NCBI GenBank assembly: GCA_002412795.1
Contig: DHVS01000031.1
Coordinates: 19,337 to 83,336, forward strand
Origin: a bacterium UBP2_UBA5202
Lineage (GTDB): Bacteria; Edwardsbacteria; AC1; EtOH8
Length of the DNA stretch: 64,000 nt
Reading direction: 5' to 3'
Part shown: positions 19,359-30,700 of the stretch, one piece after another
How the letters are laid out: every line of letters begins with the position of its first letter
How positions within the stretch are numbered: the stretch's first letter is position 1
The notes under the pieces: generated by a model
Seen by the model: the letters and a program-made list of their open reading frames with translations, nothing else
What the model was told of the DNA's origin: nothing
Databases searched by the model: none
Position numbers and translations under genes: made by a program

Positions 19359-19937
19359 ATGCCCTCCAAATATTATTTGCATAAAACCTCCTTTGCCGAC
19401 CTTCCGGTGAACGTGGGAAAAGGGACCAAGATCTGGCATTTCTGCCATATCTGCCGGGGGGCCACCATCGGCCAGGATTGCGGCATCGGCCAGAACTGTT
19501 ACATCTCCGGCCGGGCGGTCATCGGCAACGGCTGCCGGCTGCAGAACAACGTTTCCATCTACGATCTGGTGACCCTGGAGGACCGGGTTTTCTGCGGCCC
19601 GTCGGTGGTCTTCACCAACGACCTCAATCCCCGGGCGGCCTATCCCAAGCGCGGAAAATGGATCCCCACCCTGGTCAAAAAAGGGGCCTCGCTGGGAGCC
19701 AACAGCACCATCCTGTGCGGGATAGTCATCGGGAGCCACGCCATGGTGGCGGCCGGGGCGGTGGTTACCAGGGACGTGCCGGATTACGCCGTGATGGCCG
19801 GGGTGCCGGCCCGCCAGATGGGCTGGATGTGCGAGTGCGGCGGATCGCTGGATTTCAAAAATGGCAAAAGAACAGCCTGCCCCGATTGCGGGCGGAAGTA
19901 TGTTAACAGCGGTAAAAAGGTAGGACCACAGAAATGA
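19359..19937 (+). CDS. wbpD: UDP-2-acetamido-3-amino-2,3-dideoxyglucuronate N-acetyltransferase (WbpD type)
   Basis: 192 residues, same length as Pseudomonas WbpD. Left-handed parallel beta-helix with hexapeptide repeats (about 18-150), and conserved stretches RLQNNVSIYD, VFCGPSVVFTN, LGANSTILCG and VPARQMGWM. The enzyme acetylates the 3-amino group of the UDP-diamino uronic acid. The C-terminus carries CEC and CPDC pairs (about 162-182), a zinc-ribbon-like tail seen in some homologues. ATGA overlap with the next gene indicates coupling. WbpB and WbpE partners are not in the window. Confidence 0.88.
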   Translation: MPSKYYLHKTSFADLPVNVGKGTKIWHFCHICRGATIGQDCGIGQNCYISGRAVIGNGCRLQNNVSIYDLVTLEDRVFCGPSVVFTNDLNPRAAYPKRGKWIPTLVKKGASLGANSTILCGIVIGSHAMVAAGAVVTRDVPDYAVMAGVPARQMGWMCECGGSLDFKNGKRTACPDCGRKYVNSGKKVGPQK

Positions 19938-21007
19938 CAGACCTTAACGGGATCGAGCCGGCATTCCTTAAAACGGCAGACCCCTCAGATATGTACGGGG
20001 TCATTTGCTCCATGCCCCGGCAGGCCCGGGAAGTGCTGGAGATCGTCGATAAAACGGAAATGCCGTTGACCGATAATGCCTGCCGCAGCCTGATAATCTG
20101 CGGGATGGGCGGGTCGGCCATCGCCGGCGATCTGATCTCGGCCTACGGCCAGGACATGATGGCCATGCCGGTCTGGGTCCAAAGGAATTACGGACTGCCG
20201 GGCTGGGCCGGGCCTAATGATCTGGCCGTGATCAGCAGTTATTCCGGCGATACCGAGGAATCCCTTTCCGCCTACCACCAGGCCCAAGAGAATGGCCTGC
20301 GGATACTGGGCATCACTTCCGGGGGGAAGTTAAAATCGCTGTGTCAGCAAAATAACAATCCCTGCCTGATAATTCCCGGCGGGCTGCCTCCTCGGGGAGC
20401 CTTGGGATATTCGTTCTTTGGCCTTTGGGGGATGCTGACCAAACTCGGCCTGATCAAAGCTTCCCGATCCGAGGCGGCGGAGGCGGTTGAACTGCTGGAG
20501 ACCCTGGCCGCGGAGTTTGCCCTGGAAAATCCGGCCCCCAAGAACCAGGCCAAAGAGCTGGCCCAAAAACTTCAAAACCATTTACCGGTGATCTATTCCT
20601 CGGTGGACAGCCTGTGGCCGGTGGCCCGGCGCTGGACCAACCAGATCAACGAGAATTCCAAGATGCTTTCCTACTGCGCATTTTTCCCGGAACTCTGCCA
20701 CAACGAGATCGTGGGCTGGCAGGAGCTTCCCCGGATCCGCCAAAGCGCCAAGATCGTGATGCTGTCGGACCGGGAGGACCACGGATCCAACGAGCTTAGG
20801 GCCGGGATCATCTCCGAACTCTTAAAGACCGAGGCGGCCGAGGTGATCAAGGTCGAGACCCGGGGGCAGTTGCTGCTGGCCCGGATGTTCTCGGCCATAT
20901 TCCTGGGGGACATGGCCAGCTATTACCTGGCGCTTTTGAACCAAACCGACCCCACCCCGGTGGAGCGGATAAAATTCCTGAAAAGCAAACTGGGGGGCGG
21001 CAAATGA
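19934..21007 (+). CDS. Bifunctional phosphoglucose/phosphomannose isomerase
   Basis: 357 residues with two SIS domains (about 35-165 and 205-340). ICGMGGSAIAGDL, SSYSGDTEESLS and the FFPELCHNEIVGWQ segment are diagnostic of the bifunctional PGI/PMI family first described in archaea. It interconverts glucose-6-, fructose-6- and mannose-6-phosphate and could feed the GDP-mannose and dTDP-glucose routes encoded here. Start overlaps the wbpD stop and its own stop overlaps the next start (ATGA), so three genes are coupled. Confidence 0.92.
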   Translation: MTDLNGIEPAFLKTADPSDMYGVICSMPRQAREVLEIVDKTEMPLTDNACRSLIICGMGGSAIAGDLISAYGQDMMAMPVWVQRNYGLPGWAGPNDLAVISSYSGDTEESLSAYHQAQENGLRILGITSGGKLKSLCQQNNNPCLIIPGGLPPRGALGYSFFGLWGMLTKLGLIKASRSEAAEAVELLETLAAEFALENPAPKNQAKELAQKLQNHLPVIYSSVDSLWPVARRWTNQINENSKMLSYCAFFPELCHNEIVGWQELPRIRQSAKIVMLSDREDHGSNELRAGIISELLKTEAAEVIKVETRGQLLLARMFSAIFLGDMASYYLALLNQTDPTPVERIKFLKSKLGGGK

Positions 21008-21981
21008 AGGCCATCATCCCTGTAGCCGGAGCCGGCACCAGGCTTAGGCCCCACACCCACAGCACCCCCAAGGTGCTGATCCCGGTGGCCGGAAAACCCA
21101 TCATCGGCCACATCCTGAACCAGCTCCAGGGCCTGCCCATCGACGAGGTGATACTGGTGGTCGGCCACATGGGCGACAAGATCCGGGAATATGTCGAGGG
21201 CAATTTCCCCTTTAAAACCACCTTTGTCACCCAGGAAAAAGCCAGGGGGCTGGCCGACGCCATCTATCTCACCAAACAGACGGTGGGAAACGACGATGCC
21301 ATAATCATCCTGGGGGACACCATCTTCAAGACCAGCTTTAAGGAGCTCCTCTCCAAGCCAAATTCCCAGATCGGGGTCAAGCCGGTGGTTGATCCCAGGC
21401 GGTTCGGGGTGGTGGAGCAGGAGGGCAAAAAAATAACCAGGCTGGTGGAGAAACCGGAGAACCCCAAGACCAACCTGGCCATTGTGGGGATCTATCTGAT
21501 CAGAAAAATGTCCCGGCTGTATGCCGCCATCGACCAGTTGTACCAGAAAAAGATCAAGACCAAGGGGGAATACCAGCTGACCGACGCCCTGCAGCTGATG
21601 CTGGAGCAGGGGGAGACCATGGAATCGTTCACCGTGGAAGGATGGTACGACTGCGGCAAGCCGGAGACGTTGCTTTCGACCAACCGCCAGCTGCTGGAGA
21701 TGAGCTCGCTCCACCCCACCCCCCGGCCGGGGGTGGTGATCAACCCCCCGGTCTATGTCGACCCCGGTGCCAAGCTGGAACACTGCATCATCGGGCCCTA
21801 CGTTTCCATAGCCGCCGGCAGCAGCATAAAAAACTCAATAATCTCCAACACCATCATCGGCAGCAACGTCCAGGTCGAGTCCATGATGCTCCAAAACTCC
21901 CTGCTGGGGGACAACGCCACGATCCGGGGCAAACAGCGCCGGCTGAACGTGGGGGACGGCTCGGAAATTGATCTGACTTAA
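21004..21981 (+). CDS. Sugar-phosphate nucleotidyltransferase, RmlA-long type
   Basis: 325 residues. NTP-transferase domain (about 1-235): GAGTRLRPHTHSTPKVLIPV is the nucleotide loop, ILGDTIF holds the metal-binding Asp, and VEGWYDCGKPETLLSTNR is typical of long-form glucose-1-phosphate thymidylyltransferases. A left-handed beta-helix tail follows (about 245-310). It probably supplies dTDP-glucose to RmlB at 5469, though UTP or GTP use is possible. A decayed copy of its last 57 bases occurs 499 bases downstream. Confidence 0.87.
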   Translation: MKAIIPVAGAGTRLRPHTHSTPKVLIPVAGKPIIGHILNQLQGLPIDEVILVVGHMGDKIREYVEGNFPFKTTFVTQEKARGLADAIYLTKQTVGNDDAIIILGDTIFKTSFKELLSKPNSQIGVKPVVDPRRFGVVEQEGKKITRLVEKPENPKTNLAIVGIYLIRKMSRLYAAIDQLYQKKIKTKGEYQLTDALQLMLEQGETMESFTVEGWYDCGKPETLLSTNRQLLEMSSLHPTPRPGVVINPPVYVDPGAKLEHCIIGPYVSIAAGSSIKNSIISNTIIGSNVQVESMMLQNSLLGDNATIRGKQRRLNVGDGSEIDLT

Positions 21982-21986
21982 GGGAG

Positions 21987-22059
21987 CTAACCCTAAATCC
22001 CTTCCCCGCGAGGGAAGGGATTTATAGCTACCCTTCCCTATGGGGAAGGGAGGGGTTAG
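21987..22059. repeat. Inverted-repeat block after the polysaccharide operon
   Basis: Outer arms CTAACCC (21987-21993) and GGGTTAG (22053-22059) enclose two hairpins: TAAATCCCTTCCC (21994-22006) with GGGAAGGGATTTA (22012-22024), and CCCTTCCC (22031-22038) with GGGAAGGG (22043-22050). There is no T-run after the first stem, so it is a weak terminator candidate and more likely a palindromic intergenic repeat. Confidence 0.65.
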
Positions 22060-22112
22060 GTCAAACAGGATAGCTATAAAACAAAACGCCATTATAAGGG
22101 GTTAAAAAGGGG

Positions 22113-22350
22113 TTCCGAAGAGGCAAAGTAGATGGAATAAGGGTCGTATTCCAAGGTATATAAGGCAAATGATGCGGTATTTATCTCTGATTACATGGTA
22201 TCAGGGTCATAATACATGGTATTGAAGGCAATAACCACGGTATTGAAGGTATATTACATGGTATTGGAGCCATAGTACACGGTATTGAAGGCAATTACCA
22301 CGGTATTGAAGGTATATTACATGGTATTGAGGTCAAATGACATGGTATTT
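22113..22350. repeat. 21-bp tandem repeat array, about 10-11 units
   Basis: GGTATT-type unit starts fall at 22155, 22176, 22197, 22218, 22239, 22260, 22281, 22302, 22323 and 22344, exactly 21 bases apart, with a diverged unit at 22134 and perhaps one at 22111. The consensus is roughly GGTATTGAAGG followed by YAWWNACAY. The best units (22218-22322) alternate between two forms: units at 22218 and 22281 are near-identical, as are 22239 and 22302. That is a 63-base higher-order repeat. Confidence 0.9.
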
Positions 22351-22423
22351 AAAAGATAAAAGACCGGATAACTTAAGTATTTTGAATAAGTTGGGGAATA
22401 TAAAGAAAATACCACCGCCCTAT

Positions 22424-22480
22424 CGGGACAAAAAGCGCCGACTGAACGTGAGGGACGGTTCGGAAATTGATCTGACTTAA
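22424..22480 (+). pseudogene. Decayed 57-base copy of the nucleotidyltransferase gene 3' end
   Basis: Matches 21925-21981 at 52 of 57 bases, including the final GAAATTGATCTGACTTAA and the stop codon. All five differences replace G or C in the gene by A or T in the copy, as expected for an unselected duplicate. The offset is exactly 499 bases. Confidence 0.9.
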
Positions 22481-22527
22481 AAGATAACGATTATTAATAA
22501 ACCTTTTATTTTAGGAGAAAAAACCAA

Positions 22528-23673
22528 ATGGTAGAAAGAGTCCTCTACAGTTCGGAGTCGGTGACCGAGGGCCATCCCGACAAGGTCTGCGACCAGATAT
22601 CGGACGCAATTCTGGACGCCATTCTGGAACAGGACCCCAACGGCCGGGTGGCCTGCGAGACCCTGGTCACCACCGGGCTGGTGATGGTGGTCGGGGAGAT
22701 ATCCACCAACTGCTACATCCCCTTTCCCAAGATCATCCGGGAGACCATCAAGGACATCGGCTACACCGACGCCAAGACCGGTTTCGATTACGAGTCCTGC
22801 GCGGTGGTGACCTCCATCCAGGAGCAGTCCGGCGACATAGCCATGGGGGTGGATGTGGGCGGCGCCGGCGACCAGGGGATGATGTTCGGTTATGCCTGCA
22901 ACGACACCCCGGAACTGATGCCCATGCCCATCCAGTTGGCCCACCAGCTGACCCGGCGGCTGAGTGAGGTCCGCAAGAAGGGGACCCTGGATTACCTCCG
23001 TCCCGACGGCAAGTCCCAGGTGACGGTGGAATACGACAACGGCAAGCCCAAGCGGGTGGACACCATCGTGATCTCGGCCCAGCATAATCCCGAGGTCAAG
23101 GAGGAGAGGGTCAAGCGGGACATCATCAAGCACGTCATCAACCGGGTGGTCAGCGCCAAGCTGATGGACGACAAGACCAAGATCCTGGTCAACCCCACCG
23201 GGCGTTTCGTCATCGGCGGGCCCCAGGGCGATTCCGGCCTGACCGGGCGCAAGATCATAGTTGACACCTACGGCGGACTGGGCCGGCACGGCGGCGGCTG
23301 CTTCTCGGGCAAGGACCCCTCCAAGGTGGACCGGAGCGCGGCCTATGCCGCCCGGTACATCGCCAAGAACGTGGTGGCGGCCGGGCTGGCCGACCGCTGC
23401 GAGATCCAGCTGGCCTATGCCATCGGAGTGGCCGAGCCGGTCTCCATCGCGGTCGACACTTACTGCACCGGCAAGGTGGACAGCGCCAAGATCACCAAGA
23501 TCATCCGCCAGCACTTTGACCTGACCCCCCACGGCATCATCTCGATGCTCAATCTGAAACGCCCCATCTACCGCAAAACCGCTGCTTACGGGCATTTCGG
23601 GCGCGAGGAGGAAGGCTTTACCTGGGAAAAGACCGACATGGCCGCCAAACTCCGCGCCGCGGCTAAAAAATAA
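22528..23673 (+). CDS. metK: S-adenosylmethionine synthetase
   Basis: 381 residues, normal length. It makes S-adenosylmethionine from methionine and ATP in the cytosol. Marks: [16 protein letters not shown] with the ATP-site histidine near the N-terminus, [12 protein letters not shown] (the GxGDQG motif, about 111-122), and the glycine-rich loop [19 protein letters not shown] (about 252-270). The last normally reads GGGAFSGKD; Cys in place of Ala is unusual but not at a catalytic position. TAGGAGA lies 10 bases before the ATG. ahcY follows, so the two cover synthesis of SAM and disposal of its product. Confidence 0.97.
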   Translation: MVERVLYSSESVTEGHPDKVCDQISDAILDAILEQDPNGRVACETLVTTGLVMVVGEISTNCYIPFPKIIRETIKDIGYTDAKTGFDYESCAVVTSIQEQSGDIAMGVDVGGAGDQGMMFGYACNDTPELMPMPIQLAHQLTRRLSEVRKKGTLDYLRPDGKSQVTVEYDNGKPKRVDTIVISAQHNPEVKEERVKRDIIKHVINRVVSAKLMDDKTKILVNPTGRFVIGGPQGDSGLTGRKIIVDTYGGLGRHGGGCFSGKDPSKVDRSAAYAARYIAKNVVAAGLADRCEIQLAYAIGVAEPVSIAVDTYCTGKVDSAKITKIIRQHFDLTPHGIISMLNLKRPIYRKTAAYGHFGREEEGFTWEKTDMAAKLRAAAKK

Positions 23674-23683
23674 GTGATCATTC

Positions 23684-25058
<1,375 letters not shown>

Positions 25059-25081
25059 GATCCAGTTCAAGACCCAAATGA

Positions 25082-25124
25082 AAAGCGGGCCAGGCTGTAT
25101 CATAATGAATACAGACTGGCCCGC
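25082..25124 (-). terminator. Intrinsic terminator for the lptF-lptG operon (minus strand)
   Basis: GCGGGCCAG (25085-25093) pairs with CTGGCCCGC (25116-25124) and CTGTAT (25095-25100) with ATACAG (25109-25114), one mismatch between. On the minus strand the stem is followed by TTTTCATTT; on the plus strand no T-run follows. It therefore best serves the minus-strand genes ending at 25282. Confidence 0.7.
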
Positions 25125-25281
25125 GGCAAACAAAACCAAGAGGAAACAATAACGGCCGTTTAAGTCAGTTTCTTCCGGCAAAAACCAAATACCTTTTATT
25201 CCCCTTTTTGCTTTAGACAAACAGCGTTAAGGGGCGGTGGATATTTTGTTTTGACCGGGGGTTCTGATGAAAACGGTTTTT

Positions 25282-26376
25282 TTATTTGGGCGCCCGATAA
25301 AGGATGTACAATCCCAGCGCTCCGAATATCAGGTTGGGAAGCCAGGCCGCCACCGTGGGCTGCAGGGAAGAATTGTGGCCCAGGGCCCGTCCGGTCTGCA
25401 AGATCCCCCAAAAGACAAAGCAGACCAGCAGCGAAAGGGAAAAACTGAGGGTGGCCCCGCTTTTGCGGGCATTGGAGAGGATGGGCAGCCCGAACAGCAG
25501 GATGATGAAGTTGGCAAAGGGGAAGGAAAGCTTGAAGTAGAGGTCCACCACGTAGCGGTGGGCATCCCCGCCGGACCGACGCAGGGCGTCGATATACCTG
25601 GACAACTGGGCAAAGTTCATCTCGTCCGGCAGCAGAACCCTTTTGGTGAATGATTCCGGGGTCTCGGTAAACCCGGTCAAAGCCAGGAACTGAAGGCTGT
25701 CCTCCAGCATCTGGTCGTTGACGAACCGGCGGCGGATGATGGGGGCGCCTTTGATCCCCTGCAGTTCCCAGTGATCGTTGACCCATAATCCCCTGGGGGC
25801 ATCCACCCGCACCGCCAGCCGGTTCAGGGTGTCCATCTGCCAGATCACCACCGAGTCCATGGCGGCTTTGGGAACGTCGTATTTTTTTATGAAATAAAAC
25901 CTGCCCTCGGTGCCGGCATAGTAGAGGTTGGCGCGGACCGCCTCAAAATGTAAACTGCGCTTGCGGATGTCCTGGCGTTCCAGATTCCCCCGCTTTTGGT
26001 TGGTAAAAGGCACCACCGTTTCCCCAAAGCCCAGCACCAGCAGGCTGACCAGAAGCCCCAGGATCAAGAGGGGCGCGAATATCCGGTTAAGGCTGATGCC
26101 CGATGATTTGAGGGCCACGATCTCATAGTGCCGGGACATCTGGCTGATGGTCCCCATGCTGGCCAAAAGCATGGCCACCGGCAGGGTCAACACCAGGATA
26201 TATGGAACCTGGTAAAGATAGAAAAGCCCCACCATCCATAGTTTGGCCTTGGCGTCAATGAAGATGTCCAGCTTCTCAAAGACGTCCACCAGGATGAAAA
26301 GCAGCACAAAGGAAACCAACGCCAGCAGCATGGTCTTTAAAAATTCCCGGATCAGATAGCGGTCAATGATCTTCAT
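25282..26376 (-). CDS. lptG: LPS export ABC transporter permease LptG
   Basis: 364 residues, YjgP/YjgQ family. Six transmembrane helices, three at the N-terminus (about 15-115) and three at the C-terminus (about 275-360), flank a periplasmic jellyroll-like domain (about 130-270). With LptF and the ATPase LptB it extracts lipopolysaccharide from the inner membrane and drives it along LptA to the outer membrane. Start overlaps the lptF stop (ATGA), showing translational coupling. The second position and MKIIDRYLIREFLK start fit LptG; the F/G assignment of the two paralogues is by order and could be reversed. Confidence 0.88.
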   Translation of the reverse strand: MKIIDRYLIREFLKTMLLALVSFVLLFILVDVFEKLDIFIDAKAKLWMVGLFYLYQVPYILVLTLPVAMLLASMGTISQMSRHYEIVALKSSGISLNRIFAPLLILGLLVSLLVLGFGETVVPFTNQKRGNLERQDIRKRSLHFEAVRANLYYAGTEGRFYFIKKYDVPKAAMDSVVIWQMDTLNRLAVRVDAPRGLWVNDHWELQGIKGAPIIRRRFVNDQMLEDSLQFLALTGFTETPESFTKRVLLPDEMNFAQLSRYIDALRRSGGDAHRYVVDLYFKLSFPFANFIILLFGLPILSNARKSGATLSFSLSLLVCFVFWGILQTGRALGHNSSLQPTVAAWLPNLIFGALGLYILYRAPK

Positions 26377-27599
26377 GTTGCCTTTTTGGGGATCAGTTTG
26401 CGCAGTTCAATTTCGGAGTTCTGCCATAAAAGCAGCAGAGCCCCGCAGGTTCCCAAAACAATGTTGGCCGCCCACATGGCCAGCCAGGGGGACACCATCT
26501 GGCGGTCGGCCAATTCTTCGCCGCCCACCAAGGCCAGGTAATAGAGCACAAAAAACCCCAGGGCCATGCCGATGCTGGCGCCCATGGATCCCCGCCTGGT
26601 CAGCGCTCCCAGAGGCGCTCCCAGCAGTACGAAGACCAGGCAGGCGAAGGGAATGGCCAGTTTTTTCTGGATCTCCACCTGATAGCGCCGGATGTCGCTG
26701 GTCTTATTGTGGATGTCCTGTTTCAACTGCTCTTTCTGCCAGGCCGAGATCCGGGCAGAATCGGCCAGCTGGGTTTTTACCGGGGCGATGGTCTGTTCTA
26801 TCTGGGAGATCTGTCCCTGCATCATCTTAGAGGTCATCTCCCGGTCTCCCCGCTGGGAGCGCACCGTCTGAACCGTGGCCGGGTCCAGGGGCAGGTTGAT
26901 GACATGGGTGTTAAAATCCATTTTGTGGTAGGTCCGGGGGTCCCTGGCGTCGGCTTCGTGGATCTGGCCCCGCCACAGCTCCAGCCGCAGGACATTCTGC
27001 CGGGACATCATGGTCAGCTGCCCCTCGTCGGCAATGATGGTCCGGGGGTAGCCGTTGGGAACGCTTTCGTAGATGGTGACCTTGTGCAGGCGGGAACTGC
27101 CGGCATCCACTTTGCCCACCAGTATATTGTAGCCGGTAAAATCCGAAACAAAAGTGTTCTCCTTAAGGCGCAGGGCCGGCCTGGCGGAGGAGATGGACAT
27201 GAAGGTGTTCTTCAAGGAATGATTGGCCTCGGGCAGTATCCGGTCGGTGAAAAAATACAGGCCCAGGGTCAAAGCCATCCCGGCCAGGACCGGCGCCACC
27301 AACAGCCGGATCAAAGGCAGCCCGGCGGATTTAAGCGCTGTCAGCTCGTTGTCGCCGGAGATCCGCCCGAAGGTCATCAGCACCGCCACCAGCACCGCCA
27401 TGGGCACGGTCAGGGCCAGGATCGAGGGCAGGCTCAAGGCAAAGACCTTCAGCACCACCAGCCCGGCCACCCGTTTGCCGATCAAAAGGTCGATCAGTTC
27501 AAACAGTTTGTCCATCAGCAGGATGAAGGTGGTGACGGCCAGCGCAAAGGAAAAGGGGGCCAGGTGCTCCCTCAAAAGATAACGGTCCACTATTTTCAT
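26373..27599 (-). CDS. lptF: LPS export ABC transporter permease LptF
   Basis: 408 residues from ATG 27599 (MKIVDRYLLREHLAPF), which lines up with the LptG start; upstream in-frame codons are not typical of the family. Six transmembrane helices and a periplasmic domain as in LptG. A charged helical insertion near residues 255-305 (QTIAPVKTQLADS...) just before the last helices is common in this family. Partner of LptG in the LptB2FG complex. Its presence argues for an LPS-type outer membrane. It is divergent from sprA with a 160-base gap that may hold both promoters. Confidence 0.88.
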   Translation of the reverse strand: MKIVDRYLLREHLAPFSFALAVTTFILLMDKLFELIDLLIGKRVAGLVVLKVFALSLPSILALTVPMAVLVAVLMTFGRISGDNELTALKSAGLPLIRLLVAPVLAGMALTLGLYFFTDRILPEANHSLKNTFMSISSARPALRLKENTFVSDFTGYNILVGKVDAGSSRLHKVTIYESVPNGYPRTIIADEGQLTMMSRQNVLRLELWRGQIHEADARDPRTYHKMDFNTHVINLPLDPATVQTVRSQRGDREMTSKMMQGQISQIEQTIAPVKTQLADSARISAWQKEQLKQDIHNKTSDIRRYQVEIQKKLAIPFACLVFVLLGAPLGALTRRGSMGASIGMALGFFVLYYLALVGGEELADRQMVSPWLAMWAANIVLGTCGALLLLWQNSEIELRKLIPKKAT

Positions 27600-27759
27600 G
27601 GGATTAATGTTAACCTGTAATCCCCAAAAATGCAAGAGTTTTCTGTGTTCCGGCGGAAAGGCCGGAAACCAATCAGACAGGATTAACATGATCTACATGC
27701 TGCTGGTGACCGCCCGGTGAATCCCCAAACAATATTTTTCACGTTTTTCAAGATGGATT

Positions 27760-30700
27760 TTGGAACCACTTCCCACAAATAAGAAACTAAAGCTTATCCT
27801 TTCATTGTTTTTGGCGACAATGGCCGGAGCGGGTCTGGCTGTGGCCCAGGAGCAGGGTTCGCTGGATTCGCTGACCGCAGGCTTTATCGGCCGGCAGGCC
27901 AGGGATCAGAACATTGCGGTCCGGGACAGCCTGGACCTGAGCCTGAACGCCATGATGGAACTGGAGCTGTACAAGGACTTTCCGCTCTCCCAAAGTTACA
28001 ATACCCTGGAAGGTTTGGGGCTGAAGCGCCGCCAGGCCGGGTTGGCAGCCCTGTGGCGGCAGAACAATGCTGATTTTCTGGCCAAGGCGGCCGCCGACCG
28101 CTCCGGCGAGGGGCTGATCCCGGACATCAAGGTGCCGCTGCCGGGGATCGGCAAAATCCTGGGCTCCGGGGCCCAGATAAAGATCAGCGGCAGCGAGAAG
28201 ATAACCATCGGCGGCCAGCAGACATCCTACCCCAACCAGATCAACACCCCGGACGGAACCAGCAACGATAATTTTGCCCTGAAGATAAAGCAGGAACAGC
28301 AGGTGAACCTGGAGGGAATCATCGGGGAGCGGCTGCACGTGCTGATAGACTGGAACAGCGAAGCCCTGACCGACAAGAAAAGCAAGATCCGCCTTTACTA
28401 CGAGGGCAAGGAGGATGAGATATTGCAGCGGCTGGAGGCCGGGGACACCGAGTTCAGCCTGGCGGGCTCGTCCCTGATCGGCGGATTAAGCACCCAGCAC
28501 AAGGGGCTGTTCGGCATCAAGGGGGTGGCCAGGCTGGGCGGCCTGGAGCTGACCGCCATCGCCAGCAAGGACGAGGGCCAGAACGAGACCAAGAGCTTTG
28601 TGGGCCAAAGCCAGCAGAAGGAAAACAAATACAACGACAAGGATTTCATCGCCCGCCGCTTTTTCTGGATCCCGCTGGCCGATCCGGCCGATTCCATCAT
28701 TGACCTCCGGGTCTACGTGAATTCACAGAACCAAACCCAGACCGGCGCCAAAACGCTGAACGGGCTGAACCTCAGCTGGCGCGATTTTAAGGTGAGGGAT
28801 TCCGTTATCAACACCGGCAGTTATGTGACGGTGGAAAAGAAACTGATCGAGGAGTTCAACTATGAGGTAATAGGCGAAGGCCTCGGATATCTTTTGACCC
28901 TGGCCTACGGGCTCCAGACCAGCGATGCGATGCTGGTGGCTTATAAGACCAAAAACGGAAAATATTATCCCGACCAAAGCGTATTCGACACCACCAGCCA
29001 GCCCAACGCCGCCCTGATCAAACCCTCCAACTGCCGGCGGGCGGACACCGCGTCGGGCGACGGCTTTGCCTGGAACTACGAGTTCAGGAATTTCTATAAT
29101 ATCGGCCCCAGCAACATCGTGGAAACCAGCCTTAAGATAGATGTCAGAAAAATATCCAGCTCGGGGTCGGATTTCCAGTCAAGGGATTCGGCCAGCGGCA
29201 GGCTGTTCACCGACCTGATGTCCCTGGCCGACGCCGACGGCCTGATAGACTTTGAGAACCTGCGCATCGCCGGGGGGTATTTTTTCTTCGACCTGAAATA
29301 CGACATGTTTTACCGTCCCTTGCCGACCCGGCCGTTCGACGATCCGGCCCTGCCGGTGCCCAACCCGGACATCTATGACAGCGTCAGCCTGGAGAGGGTC
29401 ACCCCCCAGTACCAGATAGCGGTAAGCTATCTCACCAAGGAAGCGGTCTATGCCCTGGATGTCCCCGGGCAGCTGATAGACGGGAGCGTCCAGGCCAGCA
29501 TCGGCGGGGAAACGGTGCCCGCAAACCAGTACACGGTGGACTACGAGACCGGCACCGTCACCTTTTCCGAGGCCTACCGGGAAAAGGCGCTTCAGGCCGG
29601 CGCCGACCTGAAGATCAGCTATCAATTTCTGCCCTGGGCTTCCTTCGGCACCAAGACCCTGGCGGGCTTAAGGGGCATCTATAAATTCAGCGAACAGGCC
29701 CAGCTGGGGGGCACCTGGCTCTACCGCAGCGAGCAGAGCCTGGAGACCAAGCCCCGGCTGGGCGAGGAGCCCAAGCGGATGATAGTGGCCGGGCTGGACG
29801 GATTTTACAAGGCCAGTCCGGAATTCCTGACCACTCTGGCCAACTATCTGCCGGGAGTGGAGACCGAGGCGGCCTCAAATTTTGAAGTCTCGGGTGAAGC
29901 CGCGGCCAATTTCCCCAACCCCAACACCCGGGGCGAGGTTTACCTGGACGACATGGACGGCACCAAGCTGACCGACGGCCTTAACCTGTACCGCCAGGGC
30001 TGGGTCCGCTCCGGCCTTCCGGACGCCGGTTTCAACAAGACCAGGGACCAGTTGTCTGCCCGGGCCTTTTGGTACAACCCCACCGCCAAAGTGACCCAGG
30101 GGCAGATAAACCCGGCCATCACCGATTCCACCCTGCGCAAAGACCCGGTGACCACCCTAAAGCTCCACCACCAGCCGATGCCCGCCGCCGGCGTTAATTC
30201 CTGGTCGGGCATCACCCAGCTTTTAAGCCGGAACGGGATGGACCTGAGCCAGAGCAAACTGCTTAACGTCTGGGTCCGGACCAAAGACAATGTGGCGGTC
30301 CGGATGCACATAGATTTCGGGGAGGAGATTGACCTGGACCAGATAAGGCGCGATGCCTGGGGATTTATCAAAGGCCGGACCGACACCGTGGATGCCGAGC
30401 CGCTGGCCCCCGGCGGCCAGCAGATATACATTGACGGCAATGATCGCGGGTTGGATACCATTAAACAGGCAGATGCTGGGGCATCCGGAACCGGCGACGA
30501 CGGCAACGACGATTTTCTGGCCAGCGACTCCACCAGGCACAACGGCACCGAAGGCAACGGGATCTACGATACCGAGGACCTGAAACTTTCCGGCAAGGGG
30601 CCGGGCAGGTATTACAAGCAGACCAACCGCTATTATTCTTTTGCCTTCGATCTTTGTGACGCCAACGGACAGCCCAATGAATACGGCTGGCGTAAATTCT

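Larger units (their letters stand above)
21982..22527. repeat. 546-base gene-free repeat element between the nucleotidyltransferase gene and metK
   Basis: No gene is supported. It contains an inverted-repeat block (21987-22059), a 21-bp tandem array (22113-22350), and a 57-base decayed copy of the nucleotidyltransferase 3' end (22424-22480). The last part (22481-22527) is ordinary leader with TAGGAGA before metK. No SAM riboswitch pattern was found before metK. Confidence 0.8.

Noticed and set aside
22191..22340. Heptapeptide-repeat protein encoded by the 21-bp array
   Set aside because: The repeat frame is cut by TGA/TAA in the outer units, has no ATG/GTG/TTG start and no ribosome binding site; other frames are shorter.
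22113..22350. CRISPR array
   Set aside because: The units abut without unique spacers of 26-72 bases, repeats are only 21 bases, and no cas gene is present.
22481..22527. SAM riboswitch controlling metK
   Set aside because: Only about 47 bases separate the repeat element from metK, with no conserved riboswitch core or terminator.
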